From Mycolicibacillus parakoreensis (lineage in GTDB: Bacteria > Actinomycetota > Actinomycetes > Mycobacteriales > Mycobacteriaceae), in assembly GCF_022370835.2 (NCBI RefSeq), contig NZ_CP092365.1, positions 2,728,001-2,792,000 on the forward strand: 64,000 nt of DNA, read 5' to 3'. Positions 47,297 to 59,257 of the stretch are shown here, one piece after another. The number at the start of each line of letters is the position of its first letter. The stretch's first letter is position 1. The notes beneath the pieces were generated by a model, which was not told the DNA's origin, ran no database searches, and was given only the letters and a program-made list of their open reading frames with translations. A program made the position numbers and the translations under genes.

Positions 47297-47328
47297 TTCG
47301 TCGCGCCGACAGCCGCTTATCTCAGACA

Positions 47329-47359
47329 GTGACACCGGTGCGAGCAAGGGGACTAGGTT
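47329..47359 (+). promoter_or_regulatory. Candidate aconitase promoter
   Basis: GTGACA (47329-47334) and TAGGTT (47354-47359) are spaced 19 bp, giving an expected transcript start near 47366 and a leader of about 30 nt that contains the GAGGAA ribosome site of the aconitase gene. Confidence 0.4.
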
Positions 47360-47396
47360 GGAAAGTGAACAGCCCACCGTCGTCGAGGAAGTCATC

Positions 47397-50213
<2,817 letters not shown>

Positions 50214-50245
50214 CACCCCCGACCGACACCGAAACGGAGGCAACG

Positions 50246-50581
50246 ATGGCCGACGGTTTGTACCCTGCCGCCACCGCCGACATCTACAACCAACGCAAGC
50301 AGCTCACACCGCACACCCATGAGGCGTTCGAGGCGTTCTCCAAGGCGGTGTTCGCCGCCGGGGAGCTCGACGAGAAGACCAAACAGCTGATCGCGGTGGC
50401 CGTGGCGCACACCACCCAGTGCCCGTACTGCATCCAGGGGCACACCAAGCTGGCGCACCGCAAGGGCGCCAGCGACACCGAGATCATGGAGGCGGTCTGG
50501 GTTGCCGCCGAGATGCGGGCCGGCGGGGCCTACGCCCACTCGACGCTGGCGTTGACCGAGCTGAACAAGCTGCAGCACTGA
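50246..50581 (+). CDS. AhpD-like carboxymuconolactone decarboxylase family protein
   Basis: 111 residues with the thiol-redox motif Cys59-x-x-Cys62 and His66 (TTQCPYCIQGH), the AhpD catalytic arrangement. It follows the aconitase gene by 32 bp and precedes the formate dehydrogenase genes by 42 bp on the same strand. A role protecting the Fe-S enzymes on either side is possible but is inference. GGAGGCAACG ribosome site. Confidence 0.82.
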   Translation: MADGLYPAATADIYNQRKQLTPHTHEAFEAFSKAVFAAGELDEKTKQLIAVAVAHTTQCPYCIQGHTKLAHRKGASDTEIMEAVWVAAEMRAGGAYAHSTLALTELNKLQH

Positions 50582-50616
50582 GCGGCAACGACCCCGCCCA
50601 CCCCGATCCGATGGGC

Positions 50617-50622
50617 TAGCCT
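50617..50622 (+). promoter_or_regulatory. -10-like element at the formate dehydrogenase start
   Basis: TAGCCT lies just before two close ATG codons (50624 and 50630). If used, transcription would start at about 50630, making a leaderless mRNA beginning at the second ATG, an arrangement common in mycobacteria. No clear -35 is seen, and read-through from the aconitase gene is an alternative. Confidence 0.4.
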
Positions 50623-50623
50623 G

Positions 50624-53600
50624 ATGTCCATGCCTGTACGCAAGTTCCTGCTGGAGTGGCCGGTCCTGCGGCAACTGCGCTCCGGGGATCTGCTGGGCCG
50701 CGGACCGGCGGTGACGTCGGCGCGCACCCGCGCCACCGCCCCGCACACCGCCACCGCCGACAGGGTCGTGCAGAGTGTCTGCCCCTACTGCGCGGTCGGA
50801 TGCGGTCAGCGGGTCTTCGTCACAGACGACAAGGTCATCGGCATCGAGGGTGACCCGGATTCGCCGATCTCGCGTGGCCGGCTCTGCCCGAAGGGTGCGG
50901 CCAGCGAACAGTTGGTCAACGCGCCGGGCCGCCAGACCCGGGTGCTCTACCGCCCGCCGGGCGGCACCGAGTGGCAGCCGCTGGCGTTGCACACCGCGAT
51001 CGACATGATCGCCGACCGGTTCATCGAGACCCGCCGACGCACCTGGCAGGACGTCGACGAGCGGGGCCGACCGGTGTACCGCACGCTGGGGATCGCCGCC
51101 CTCGGCGGGGCGACGTTGGACAACGAAGAGAACTATCTGATCAAGAAGCTGTTCACCGCCGCCGGCGCGATCCAGATCGAGAACCAGGCCCGCATTTGAC
51201 ACTCCGCCACGGTTCCCGGTCTGGGAACCTCGTTCGGGCGAGGCGGCGCCACCCAGAGCCTGCAGGACATGGCCAACGCCGATTGCATCGTCATCCAGGG
51301 CTCCAACATGGCCGAATGCCATCCGGTGGGTTTCCAGTGGGTGGAGGAGGCCCGGGCCCGCGGCGCGACGGTCATCCACGTCGACCCGCGTTTCACCCGC
51401 ACCTCGGCGGTGTGTGACAAACACATCCCGATCCGGGCCGGCTCGGATGTGGCGCTGCTGGGCGCATTGATCAACTACGTGCTCACCCACGACCTGTGGT
51501 TTCGCGAGTATGTGCTGGCCTACACCAACGCGGCCAACCTGATCGACGAGAACTACCGGGACACCGAGGATCTCGGCGGACTGTTCTCCGGTTTCGATGC
51601 GACCACCGGGACCTACGACCGGTCGAGCTGGGCGTACGCGCGGGCCGGCGGAGGCCCCGACGGGGCGCCGCTGCGCGATGAGACGCTCACCGACCCGCGC
51701 ACCGTGTTCCAGATCCTCAAACGCCACTACGCGCGTTACACCCCGCAGATGGTCGCCGAGGTCTGCGGGATCGCCGTGCGCGATTTCGAGTATCTGGCCC
51801 AGGCGATGACCGCCAACTCCGGGCGGGAACGCACCACCTGCTTCGCCTACGCCGTCGGCTGGACCCAGCACAGTTTCGGTGCCCAATACATCCGCACCGC
51901 AACGATTCTGCAGTTGCTGCTGGGCAACGTCGGCCGCCCGGGCGGGGGCATCATGGCCCTGCGCGGACACGCCTCCATCCAGGGGTCCACCGACATCCCC
52001 ACCCTCTACGATCTGCTGCCCGGCTACCTGCCGATGCCGCGCGCCGGCAGCCACGACACGCTCGGCGACTACCTGGCCGCCGTCGGCCCGAAGAACCGGA
52101 AAGGCTTCTGGGCGAATGCCGATGCCTATCTGATCAGCCTGCTCAAGGCATGGTGGGGTGAGGCGGCCCACCGCGGCAACGACTTCGCCTACGGCTACCT
52201 GCCGCGGCTGACCGGGGCACACGGCACCTACCAGACGGTCACCGGGATGCTCGACGGCGCGGTGCAGGGCTACTTCCTGCTGGGCCAGAACCCGGCGGTC
52301 GGGTCGGCCAACGGGCGCATGCAGCGGCTGGGGATGGCGCAGCTGAAATGGCTGGTGGTGCGCGACCTCAACCTGATCGAGTCGGCCACCTGGTGGAAGG
52401 ATGGCCCCGAGATCGAATCCGGGGAACTGCGCGCCGCCGACATCGACACCGAGGTGTTCTTCCTGCCGGCGGCCACCCACGTGGAGAAGTCCGGCACGTT
52501 CACCCAGACGCAACGGCTGCTGCAGTGGCGCCACCAGGCGGTCAGCCCGCCCGGGGACTGCCAGAGCGAACTGCAGTTCTTCGTCGAGCTGGGCAGTCGC
52601 ATCCGGGCGAAGCTGGCCGACTCCACCGATCCACGGGACCGACCGCTGCTGGATCTGCTGTGGGACTACCCCACCGACGCCCACGGCGAGCCGGACCCCG
52701 AGGCGGTGCTCGCCGAGATCAACGGCCGCCGGTCGGACGGACCCGAGGCCGGGGCGCCGCTGGCGGCGTTCACCGAGCTGCGCGCCGACGGCTCCACCGC
52801 GGCCGGGTGCTGGATCTACACCGGGGTGTTCGCCGACGGCGTCAACCACGCGGCCCGGCGCACCCCGCACGGTGGGGACAGCCCCACCCAGTCCGCCTGG
52901 GGCTGGGCGTGGCCGGCCGACCGGCGCATCCTGTACAACCGGGCCTCGGCGGATCCGGCGGGCCGGCCGTGGAGCGAGCGCAAACGTTACATCTGGTGGG
53001 ACGACGAACAGCGCCGGTGGGTCGGCCGCGACGTCCCCGATTTCGTCGTCGACCGCGCCCCCGACGCCCGCCCCGGGCCCGGCGTGGGCGGGCCCGACGG
53101 GCTCGCCGGTGACGACCCGTTCGTGATGCAGGCCGACGGCAAGGGCTGGTTGTTCGCCCCGACCGGGGTGGTCGACGGGCCGTTGCCCACCCACTACGAA
53201 CCGCAGGAGTCCCCGGTCGCCAACCCGCTGTATCCGCAGCAGCAGAACCCGGCGCGGGTGCTGTTCCCGCGCGCGGAGAACCTGTCGGCGCCGAGCGCGG
53301 CCGACCCCGGCGCCGGGGTGTACCCGTATGTGTTCACCACCTACCGGCTCACCGAACATCACACGGCCGGGGGCATGAGCCGCTGGCTGCCCTACCTCTC
53401 GGAGCTGCAGCCGGAGATGTTCTGCGAGGTCTCCCCGGAGCTGGCCGCCGAACGGGGCCTGCAGCCCTACGGCTGGGCGACGATCATCTCCGCCCGCACG
53501 GCGATCGAGGCGCGGGTGCTGGTCACCGAGCGGATGACCCCGTTGACGGTCGCCGGGACCACCGTGCACCAGATCGGCCTGCCCTACCACTGGGGCGTGG

Positions 53601-53827
53601 GCTCCTCGGCGGTGGTCAGCGGCGACGCCGCCAACGACCTGCTCGGCATCACGTTGGACCCCAATGTGCAGATTCAGTCGTCGAAGACCGGATCCTGCGA
53701 CATCCGACCCGGGCGGCGCCCGCGCGGGCCGGCACTGCTCGCGCTGGTCGCCGAGTATCAGGCGCGCGCGGGTGCGACGATCGAGACCGGCAACCGTCGT
53801 CTCACCGATCCGGCGAAGGAGGACTGA
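50624..53827 (+). CDS. Selenocysteine-containing formate dehydrogenase, molybdopterin (alpha) subunit
   Basis: 1067 residues with TGA at codon 192 (51197-51199) read as selenocysteine. Both sides are one frame and one protein: residues 1-191 carry the 4Fe-4S ligands Cys53, 56, 60 and 88 (VCPYCAVGC...LCPKG), and after the TGA the sequence HSATVPGLGTSFGRGGAT is the expected continuation of the active site (QAR-I-Sec-H). The molybdopterin domain (GSNMAECHPVGF, QGSTDIPTLYDLLPGY) and the C-terminal beta-barrel follow. A SECIS hairpin starts 11 nt after the TGA. There is no twin-arginine signal, so the enzyme is cytosolic-facing. It would oxidise formate to CO2. A 1-nt overlap joins it to the Fe-S subunit gene. 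The start is at 50624 or, if leaderless, 50630. Confidence 0.95.
51197..51229 (+). promoter_or_regulatory. Sec codon UGA and bacterial SECIS hairpin
   Basis: TGA at 51197-51199 is followed by 11 nt and then GGTTCCC-GGTCT-GGGAACC (51211-51229), a 7-bp perfect stem with the loop GGUCU. The E. coli fdhF SECIS has its hairpin at the same 11-nt distance and the same GGUC loop core, which SelB domain IV binds. Unlike E. coli there is no bulged U in this stem. The hairpin also encodes protein (TVPGLG). Confidence 0.9.
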
Positions 53828-54828
53828 TGGGTCAGCTGAGCGGGCCGACCGATCCGAGCCGGGATGCGCGCTGGGCCCCCGCCGCGGCGCGCAAGGGGTT
53901 TTTCACCGACACCTCGATCTGTATCGGCTGCAAGGCCTGCGAGGTGGCCTGCAAACAGTGGAACCACGTCCCCCAGGACGGCGAACTGGAGCTGCTGGGC
54001 TCCTCCTACGACAACACCGGTGCGCTCGGCGCCAACACCTGGCGCCACGTCGCGTTCATCGAACAGGACCGCGACCGCGTCGCGGCGGCCCGCGACTCCG
54101 GGCGCGCGCTGGTCGACCTGGGCATGCCGCCGATCGGGCCGACCCCGCACGCCCCGCCGGCCGACTCAGCGGCCGAGCCGGCGGCGGCTTCGGCCCCCAC
54201 ACCCCCCGACACCGACGAATTCCGCTGGTTGATGGCCTCGGACGTGTGCAAACACTGCACCCACGCCGGCTGCCTGGACGTCTGCCCCACCGGGTCGCTG
54301 TTTCGCACCGAGTTCGGCACCGTGGTCGTCCAGGACGACGTCTGCAACGGCTGCGGATCGTGTGTGGCCGCCTGCCCGTTCGGGGTGATCGAGCGGCGCG
54401 CCGACGGCACCGCCGCGCCGAAGACCGACCGCGGGCCGCAGGGCCGCGAATCGGGCATCGCCCAGAAGTGCACCCTGTGCTACGACCGCCTGGTCGACGG
54501 CGCGCCGCCGGCCTGCGCACAGACCTGCCCCACCGAGTCGATCCGCTTCGGTGACCACGCCGACATGGTGGCCCGCGCCCGCTCCCGGGTGGCCGAGCTG
54601 CACGCGCAGGGGCTCACCGAGGCCCGGCTGTACGGGGCCAACGACCGCGACGGGGTCGGCGGCACCGGGTCGGTCTTCTTGCTGCTCGACGAGCCGGAGG
54701 TCTACGGGCTGCCGCCGGATCCGCGGGTGGGCACCGCCGACCTGCCGCAGATGTTCCGGCGCTCCGGGGTGGCCGTCGCCGGGATGCTCGCGGCGGCGGC
54801 GTGGGCGTTTCTGCGGGGCGCCCGGTGA
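53827..54828 (+). CDS. Formate dehydrogenase iron-sulfur (beta) subunit
   Basis: A 333-residue electron-transfer subunit with four 4Fe-4S clusters: cysteines 32, 35, 38, 42; 141, 144, 149, 153; 173, 176, 179, 183; and 215, 218, 230, 234. A roughly 30-residue Pro/Ala linker (about 105-130) separates the first group from the rest. The C-terminal hydrophobic stretch (VAVAGMLAAAAWAFLRGAR) is a membrane anchor. It links the molybdenum subunit to the NrfD-type protein. The start overlaps the alpha stop (TGATG) and its end overlaps the next gene (GTGA). Confidence 0.93.
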   Translation: MGQLSGPTDPSRDARWAPAAARKGFFTDTSICIGCKACEVACKQWNHVPQDGELELLGSSYDNTGALGANTWRHVAFIEQDRDRVAAARDSGRALVDLGMPPIGPTPHAPPADSAAEPAAASAPTPPDTDEFRWLMASDVCKHCTHAGCLDVCPTGSLFRTEFGTVVVQDDVCNGCGSCVAACPFGVIERRADGTAAPKTDRGPQGRESGIAQKCTLCYDRLVDGAPPACAQTCPTESIRFGDHADMVARARSRVAELHAQGLTEARLYGANDRDGVGGTGSVFLLLDEPEVYGLPPDPRVGTADLPQMFRRSGVAVAGMLAAAAWAFLRGAR

Positions 54829-55874
54829 CCGGGGCGGCCCGGCCCGGCCCGGCCCGCTCGCGGCGCGGGCGGCGCCGCGGCGGTGGCCGCCGCGAGCTGC
54901 CGATGGTGCCCGACGTGGCGTTCAGCTCCTACTACGGCCGGCCGGTGGTCAAACCGCCCCCGTGGGACGAGAAGATCGCCGCCTACCTGTTTCTGGGCGG
55001 GGTGGCCGGCGGCTCGGCGCTGCTGGGTGCCGGCGCCCAGCTGACCGGGCGCCCGGCGCTGCGGCGCAATTCCCGGCTGGCAGCACTGGCGGCGACGGGG
55101 CTGGGCACACTGGCGCTGGTCGCCGACCTGGGCCGCCCGGAACGGTTCCTCAACATGCTGCGCACCGTGAAACTGACCTCGCCGATGAACCTGGGATCCT
55201 GGATCCTCTCCGCGTTCGGTGCCGGCGCGGCGGTGGCCGCCGCCGCCGAGGTCGACAGGATGGCCCGCCGTCGGCTCCCGCTGGGCCCGCTGCGGCGCCT
55301 GCTGCGCGCCGCGGAGGGGCCGGCCGGGCTGCACGCGGGCGCGTTGGGGCCACCGCTGGCGGTCTACACCGCGATCCTGCTCGCCGACACCGCCACCCCG
55401 ACCTGGCATGGCGCGCACCGTCATCTGCCGTTCGTGTTCGCCGGGTCGGCGAGCCTGGCCGCCGGCGGGCTGGGCATGGTCACCACCGGGGCCGGCGAGG
55501 CCGCCCCGGCGCGCCGGCTCGCCGTGCTGGGGGTGCTCGCCGACCTGGCCGCCACCGCCGTGATGGAGGCCCGCATCGACCCGGTCGTCGCCGAACCCCT
55601 GCACCGGGGCCGGCCCGGACAGGCCCTGCGCTGGGCGCAGCGGTGTCTGGTCGCCGGCGGGATCGGCGCGCTGCTCGGGGGCCGGCGCCGTCCGGTGGCG
55701 GTGGGCTCGGGGCTGGCGCTGCTGGCCGGGTCGGCGCTGACCCGGTGGGCCATCTTCGAGGCCGGCATCGCCTCGGCCCGGGATCCGCGCTACACCATCG
55801 AACCGCAGCGGCGCCGGCTGGCGGCCCGCCGGGCGGCCGGCATCGTCGACGACGCGATCACCACCGTCGACTAA
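54825..55874 (+). CDS. NrfD-type membrane subunit of formate dehydrogenase
   Basis: A 349-residue polytopic protein of the NrfD/PsrC family, with a basic N-terminus (RSRRGRRRGGGRRE), the family lead YYGRPVVKPPPWDEKIAAY and about eight helices. It has LGRPERFLNMLRTVKLTSPMN, split here at PERFLNML, a conserved NrfD segment. It likely delivers electrons from formate to menaquinone at the membrane. GTG at 54825 overlaps the beta-subunit stop. Its stop (TAA) and the convergent TetR stop share bases. Confidence 0.88.
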   Translation: MTGAARPGPARSRRGRRRGGGRRELPMVPDVAFSSYYGRPVVKPPPWDEKIAAYLFLGGVAGGSALLGAGAQLTGRPALRRNSRLAALAATGLGTLALVADLGRPERFLNMLRTVKLTSPMNLGSWILSAFGAGAAVAAAAEVDRMARRRLPLGPLRRLLRAAEGPAGLHAGALGPPLAVYTAILLADTATPTWHGAHRHLPFVFAGSASLAAGGLGMVTTGAGEAAPARRLAVLGVLADLAATAVMEARIDPVVAEPLHRGRPGQALRWAQRCLVAGGIGALLGGRRRPVAVGSGLALLAGSALTRWAIFEAGIASARDPRYTIEPQRRRLAARRAAGIVDDAITTVD

Positions 55875-56494
55875 CTCGACCCGGCCCGCAGAACCTGGTT
55901 CGCCCCGACCAGCAGCGCCGCGGCGCGGTCCAGCAGCGACTCCTTGCTCATCGCCGGCGGGCGGTCGATCGCGATACGCAGCGCGAGTTGGAGCACCGTG
56001 CCCATGCCCAGATAGATGATCTCGTCGGCGTCGGAATCCCGCAGTTGCGGATAGTGCTGCAACAACGTCAACCGGGCGAGGTGGTGCAGGTGCTCCTCGA
56101 TGCCGGGCAGCACGTTGCTCTGGTTGCCCATCGGCAGATCGTTGATGACCGCGCCCATCACCCCCCGGTGGTCTTCGAGGGCGTCGACGAGCACCGCCAG
56201 CACGTGGCGGGCGCCGGCCACCACGTCCATGGCCAGCGCCTCGGCGAGCGCGGCCACCAACCGCCGCATGATCTGCTCCTCGGCGTGCGCGCGCAGCGCC
56301 ATCACGATCGCTTCCTTGTCGCTGAAATAGCGATAGACCGTCCCGATGCTCAGATGGGCCTGCTCGGCGATCCGATTCGTCGACAGACGGGGATACCCAT
56401 CGCGGTCGAGAAGCTGAGCGGTTGCACCAAGAATCTCCTCGATGGTCTGTTGAGCGCGCTGCTGCAGCGGCATTCTCCGGTTTGTCCTGCTCAT
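55871..56494 (-). CDS. TetR-family regulator between formate dehydrogenase and MpaB genes
   Basis: 207 residues with the helix-turn-helix at about 35-60 (LSTNRIAEQAHLSIGTVYRYFSD) after an N-terminal RRMPLQQRAQQT. Its stop codon overlaps that of the NrfD-type gene (CTAA, convergent). It is divergent from the MpaB-type gene at 56608 with 113 bp between, containing an inverted repeat. The pair regulator/MpaB is the same arrangement as at 6103-7818. ATG start. Confidence 0.82.
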   Translation of the reverse strand: MSRTNRRMPLQQRAQQTIEEILGATAQLLDRDGYPRLSTNRIAEQAHLSIGTVYRYFSDKEAIVMALRAHAEEQIMRRLVAALAEALAMDVVAGARHVLAVLVDALEDHRGVMGAVINDLPMGNQSNVLPGIEEHLHHLARLTLLQHYPQLRDSDADEIIYLGMGTVLQLALRIAIDRPPAMSKESLLDRAAALLVGANQVLRAGSS

Positions 56495-56532
56495 TTAGCG
56501 TCCACACTCTCACGGTTCCAGAGACAACAAAG

Positions 56533-56556
56533 TGAGTAGAAGTCGAGTATCACTCA
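56533..56556. promoter_or_regulatory. Candidate TetR operator
   Basis: TGAGT (56533-56537) and ACTCA (56552-56556) are inverted, and inside lies a perfect GAGT-ATC-ACTC (56545-56555). The element sits about midway between the divergent TetR and MpaB-type genes. Weaker than the palindrome at 7136. Confidence 0.45.
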
Positions 56557-56607
56557 ACTCTAACGTTGGGTGAGGCAGCGCAGAGCTGCTTGAGAGAAAG
56601 GCGCACG

Positions 56608-57687
56608 ATGGTGTCGTTCGAGGATCTGCTCCGGCCGCTCAACCCGATCGATGAAGTGCTGCGCGCGCTGATCCCGCTCGACGACGGCTCGGCCCCCGAC
56701 CTCGCGCCGATCTGGGCGGAGCTGCGCCGGCGGCCGAGCGCGCTGTTGAACCCGATGGATCTGTTCTTCGAACTCCAACGCCCCGAGTACTTCAAGAAGA
56801 CACGCTTCGACGGCCCGCCCGGCGACCCGGGCTGGTTCGGCCCCGACAGCGCCGCCTGGTACGTCCACACCCACACCCCGTCGGTGGTGGTGGGCATGAT
56901 CACCACCGCGATCATCGACATCTTGCACCAGGACATCCAGTACGCCGTCTACGACCACTCCAAGCTGGTCGGGCGCCGCCCGGACGGCAGCGTGCGCTCG
57001 GGCACCTTCTCCAGCAGCGGTCTGATGGTGCGGGCCGGCCACACCTTCTCGTTTTTCACCGGCGTGGTCTACGGCTCCACCGAGACCGCCGAGGCCCTGT
57101 GCCAGACGGTCAAGGCCATGCATCACCGCGTCAAGGGCACCCGTCCCGACGGCAAGCATTACGACGCCGACGAACCGGAGTTCTTCCGCTGGACCTATGC
57201 CACGGTCGTCGACGGGCTGGCCGGGGCGCATCGGCGCTATCACCCGAATCCGTTGCGCGGGGAGGACCTAGACCAGTTCTATCGGGAGTACTCGCGGGTC
57301 GGCGAGGCGCTCGGCGGCACCGACCTGCCGCAGAGCAGGGCCGAATGCCGCCGGGTGCTCACCGACTCGCCGTCGGCCGCCGAAGTGGGCCTCAACGCCG
57401 ACAACATCAAATATCTGCAGCTGCTCAACCCGCCGGGGCTGACCCCGCTGCGCCCGTTCTACGACTTCGCCTACTGGGTGATCATGGACATGATGCCCGA
57501 GCCGGTGCAGGCCGCCGTCGACTTCCGCCAACCCAATTTGCTGGTCCGCCAGGGCTATCGCCGGACCGCACGGGCCCTGCTCAACGCCCCGCACCTGCTC
57601 GGCGAGATCCGCGAGGTGCGGGCGGCGCACCGCCGGTTGACGTCGGCGCCGGCCGACCGCCGCGCCGTCGAGCAGGTCGCCTCGTGA
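56608..57687 (+). CDS. MpaB-type oxygenase (DUF2236 family), first of a coupled pair
   Basis: A 359-residue protein with the DUF2236 core at about 70-300: YFKKTRFDGPPGDPGWFGPD, split around DGPPGDPGWFG, then GRRPDGSVRSGTFSSSG, GVVYGSTETAEALC, DADEPEFFRWTYATVVDGL. The last motif is the typical MpaB segment preceding the substrate pocket. Putative haem oxygenase; substrate unknown. ATG at 56608 with GAGAGAAAGG. It overlaps the next MpaB-type gene by GTGA and is divergent from a TetR gene. Confidence 0.78.
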   Translation: MVSFEDLLRPLNPIDEVLRALIPLDDGSAPDLAPIWAELRRRPSALLNPMDLFFELQRPEYFKKTRFDGPPGDPGWFGPDSAAWYVHTHTPSVVVGMITTAIIDILHQDIQYAVYDHSKLVGRRPDGSVRSGTFSSSGLMVRAGHTFSFFTGVVYGSTETAEALCQTVKAMHHRVKGTRPDGKHYDADEPEFFRWTYATVVDGLAGAHRRYHPNPLRGEDLDQFYREYSRVGEALGGTDLPQSRAECRRVLTDSPSAAEVGLNADNIKYLQLLNPPGLTPLRPFYDFAYWVIMDMMPEPVQAAVDFRQPNLLVRQGYRRTARALLNAPHLLGEIREVRAAHRRLTSAPADRRAVEQVAS

Positions 57688-59036
57688 CCGCCCCGAGCGC
57701 GTCGGGCCCCCGCTGCCCGCGGCCGCCCAGCGCTCACCCCTACGACTACGCCTACCGGCCCGGGTCGGCGTTGCGCCCGCCGCCGCCGCGGCTGCGCCGC
57801 GACCCGTCCTGGGCGGCGCTGTCGGTGTTCGACGCATGGCGCCCGGCGCAGCCGTCGGCGCGGCAACATGCGCTGCTGGAGCTGTTCATCGACCACTACT
57901 GGCAGGGCGATGCGCTGATGGACGCGGTCGTGGAACGCTTCCGCACCCTGGGCATGCGCACCGGGCGGCGTCTGCTCGATCAGGCGCTCGACGAGGGCAT
58001 CGAGAGCCTGACCGCACCCCCGGCCGAACTGGTGGCGCTGTTCGCCAGCCTGGACCGGCCACCGCACTGGCACGATCCGGTGATCTGGGAGCGGGGCCGC
58101 CGGCTGTGGATCGACTGTTCGCTGGCGGGCAAGGTCGGCATGGGCATCCAAGACGCGATCGGCACGTTCGTCGGCGAAGAGGTGTCGTCGGCGACCGGGG
58201 CGACCAAACGCTTCGTCAACGCTCCGCTGGTCCGCAACCTCGAGACCGCGCAATGGTTCCACGCCGCCACCAAACCGGGATTCCTTCACCGCCACAGCCG
58301 GGAGTTCAAAGACACCGTGCGGGTGCGGCTGATGCACTCGCAGGTGCGGTTGGGCCTGCGGCGGTCCTGGGGCGACGAGCATTTCAGTCGGCACGGCAAC
58401 CCGATCTCGACGAGCACCACGCTCGGCGCCGCGGTGACGTTCGCCCTGTTGCCGATGCTCACCGACCACAACCACGGCCGGCGGGCCCGCACCGAGGACA
58501 TGGACGCGGTGATGCGGTACTGGGCCTACATCGCCTACGTCTTCGGCGTCGCCCCCGAGATCATCCCCACCACCGCCGCAGACGGCATCCTGCTGGCCGA
58601 CTACATGGTGGCCACCGCCGGGGGCCCCACCGCCGGCACCACGATGATGACCCGGGCGGCCGCCGACAACCTCGCGGCCGTGCCCGGAACGGTCGGCCTC
58701 CTCGCCCGCGCGGCGGTCGCGCCGGTCCTCGGCGCAGTCGCCTACTACAGCGGCGCGCCGCTGGCGCGTGCCCTGGTGTCGGCCACGCCGTATCGGGACG
58801 TCCCACTGCAGCCGTGGACGACGTTGACCGGGCTGGCCGTGCACGCCTGCGTCAAATACCGGATGGTGCTCGACAAGCTGCCCGGCGCCGCGCTGCGGCG
58901 GTCGCTGCGCGCCCGCCACAGCGATCCGTGGTGGGCGCTGAATGTACAGATCACCCGGATTCTGGCGCGCCGTTCCGGCGTCGGCCACACCGGCTACCGC
59001 CACCACGACGCCACCGCCGGCTGCCCGGTGCACTGA
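57684..59036 (+). CDS. MpaB/rubber-oxygenase-like protein (DUF2236 family), second of a coupled pair
   Basis: A 450-residue member of the larger DUF2236 subtype. The core contains RGRRLWIDCSLAGKVG, ETAQWFHAATKPGFL, VRVRLMHSQVRLGL and HGNPISTSTTLGAAVTF. His218 in RLMHSQVR is placed like the haem-ligand His of rubber oxygenase Lcp, an inference. The Arg/Pro-rich N-terminus (about 40 residues) is not conserved. The GTG start overlaps the preceding gene's stop by 4 nt, so the two oxygenases are made together. Function and substrate unknown. Confidence 0.75.
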   Translation: MTAPSASGPRCPRPPSAHPYDYAYRPGSALRPPPPRLRRDPSWAALSVFDAWRPAQPSARQHALLELFIDHYWQGDALMDAVVERFRTLGMRTGRRLLDQALDEGIESLTAPPAELVALFASLDRPPHWHDPVIWERGRRLWIDCSLAGKVGMGIQDAIGTFVGEEVSSATGATKRFVNAPLVRNLETAQWFHAATKPGFLHRHSREFKDTVRVRLMHSQVRLGLRRSWGDEHFSRHGNPISTSTTLGAAVTFALLPMLTDHNHGRRARTEDMDAVMRYWAYIAYVFGVAPEIIPTTAADGILLADYMVATAGGPTAGTTMMTRAAADNLAAVPGTVGLLARAAVAPVLGAVAYYSGAPLARALVSATPYRDVPLQPWTTLTGLAVHACVKYRMVLDKLPGAALRRSLRARHSDPWWALNVQITRILARRSGVGHTGYRHHDATAGCPVH

Positions 59037-59047
59037 GGGGCGCGGGC

Positions 59048-59257
59048 TCAGGGGCTCCTGCGCAGCGCCGAACCCTTGTGCATGGCGACGTGATCGGTTT
59101 TGTCGCTTTTGATCTCGTACTGCGGGTCCTCGGGGCTGCAGCGACGCATGTGCCCCTTGTACTCGACGTCGCGGGTGTGCACCCTGGTGATGGTCCCGCT
59201 GACGCGGCCGGCCTCGGAGTTCCACCACACGTGGTCACCGACGTTGAATTCCGTCAC
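59048..59257 (-). CDS. DUF2945 (Tudor-like, hypervirulence-associated) small protein
   Basis: A 69-residue protein with the DUF2945 pattern FNVGDHVWWNSEAG, then GTITRVH and the end PQYEIKSDKTDHVAMHKGSAL, split at YEIKSDKT. The fold is predicted Tudor-like; role unknown. Its GTG start overlaps the selD stop (GTGA), so it is translationally coupled to selenophosphate synthetase. It is convergent with the MpaB-type gene, 11 bp away. Confidence 0.8.
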   Translation of the reverse strand: MTEFNVGDHVWWNSEAGRVSGTITRVHTRDVEYKGHMRRCSPEDPQYEIKSDKTDHVAMHKGSALRRSP

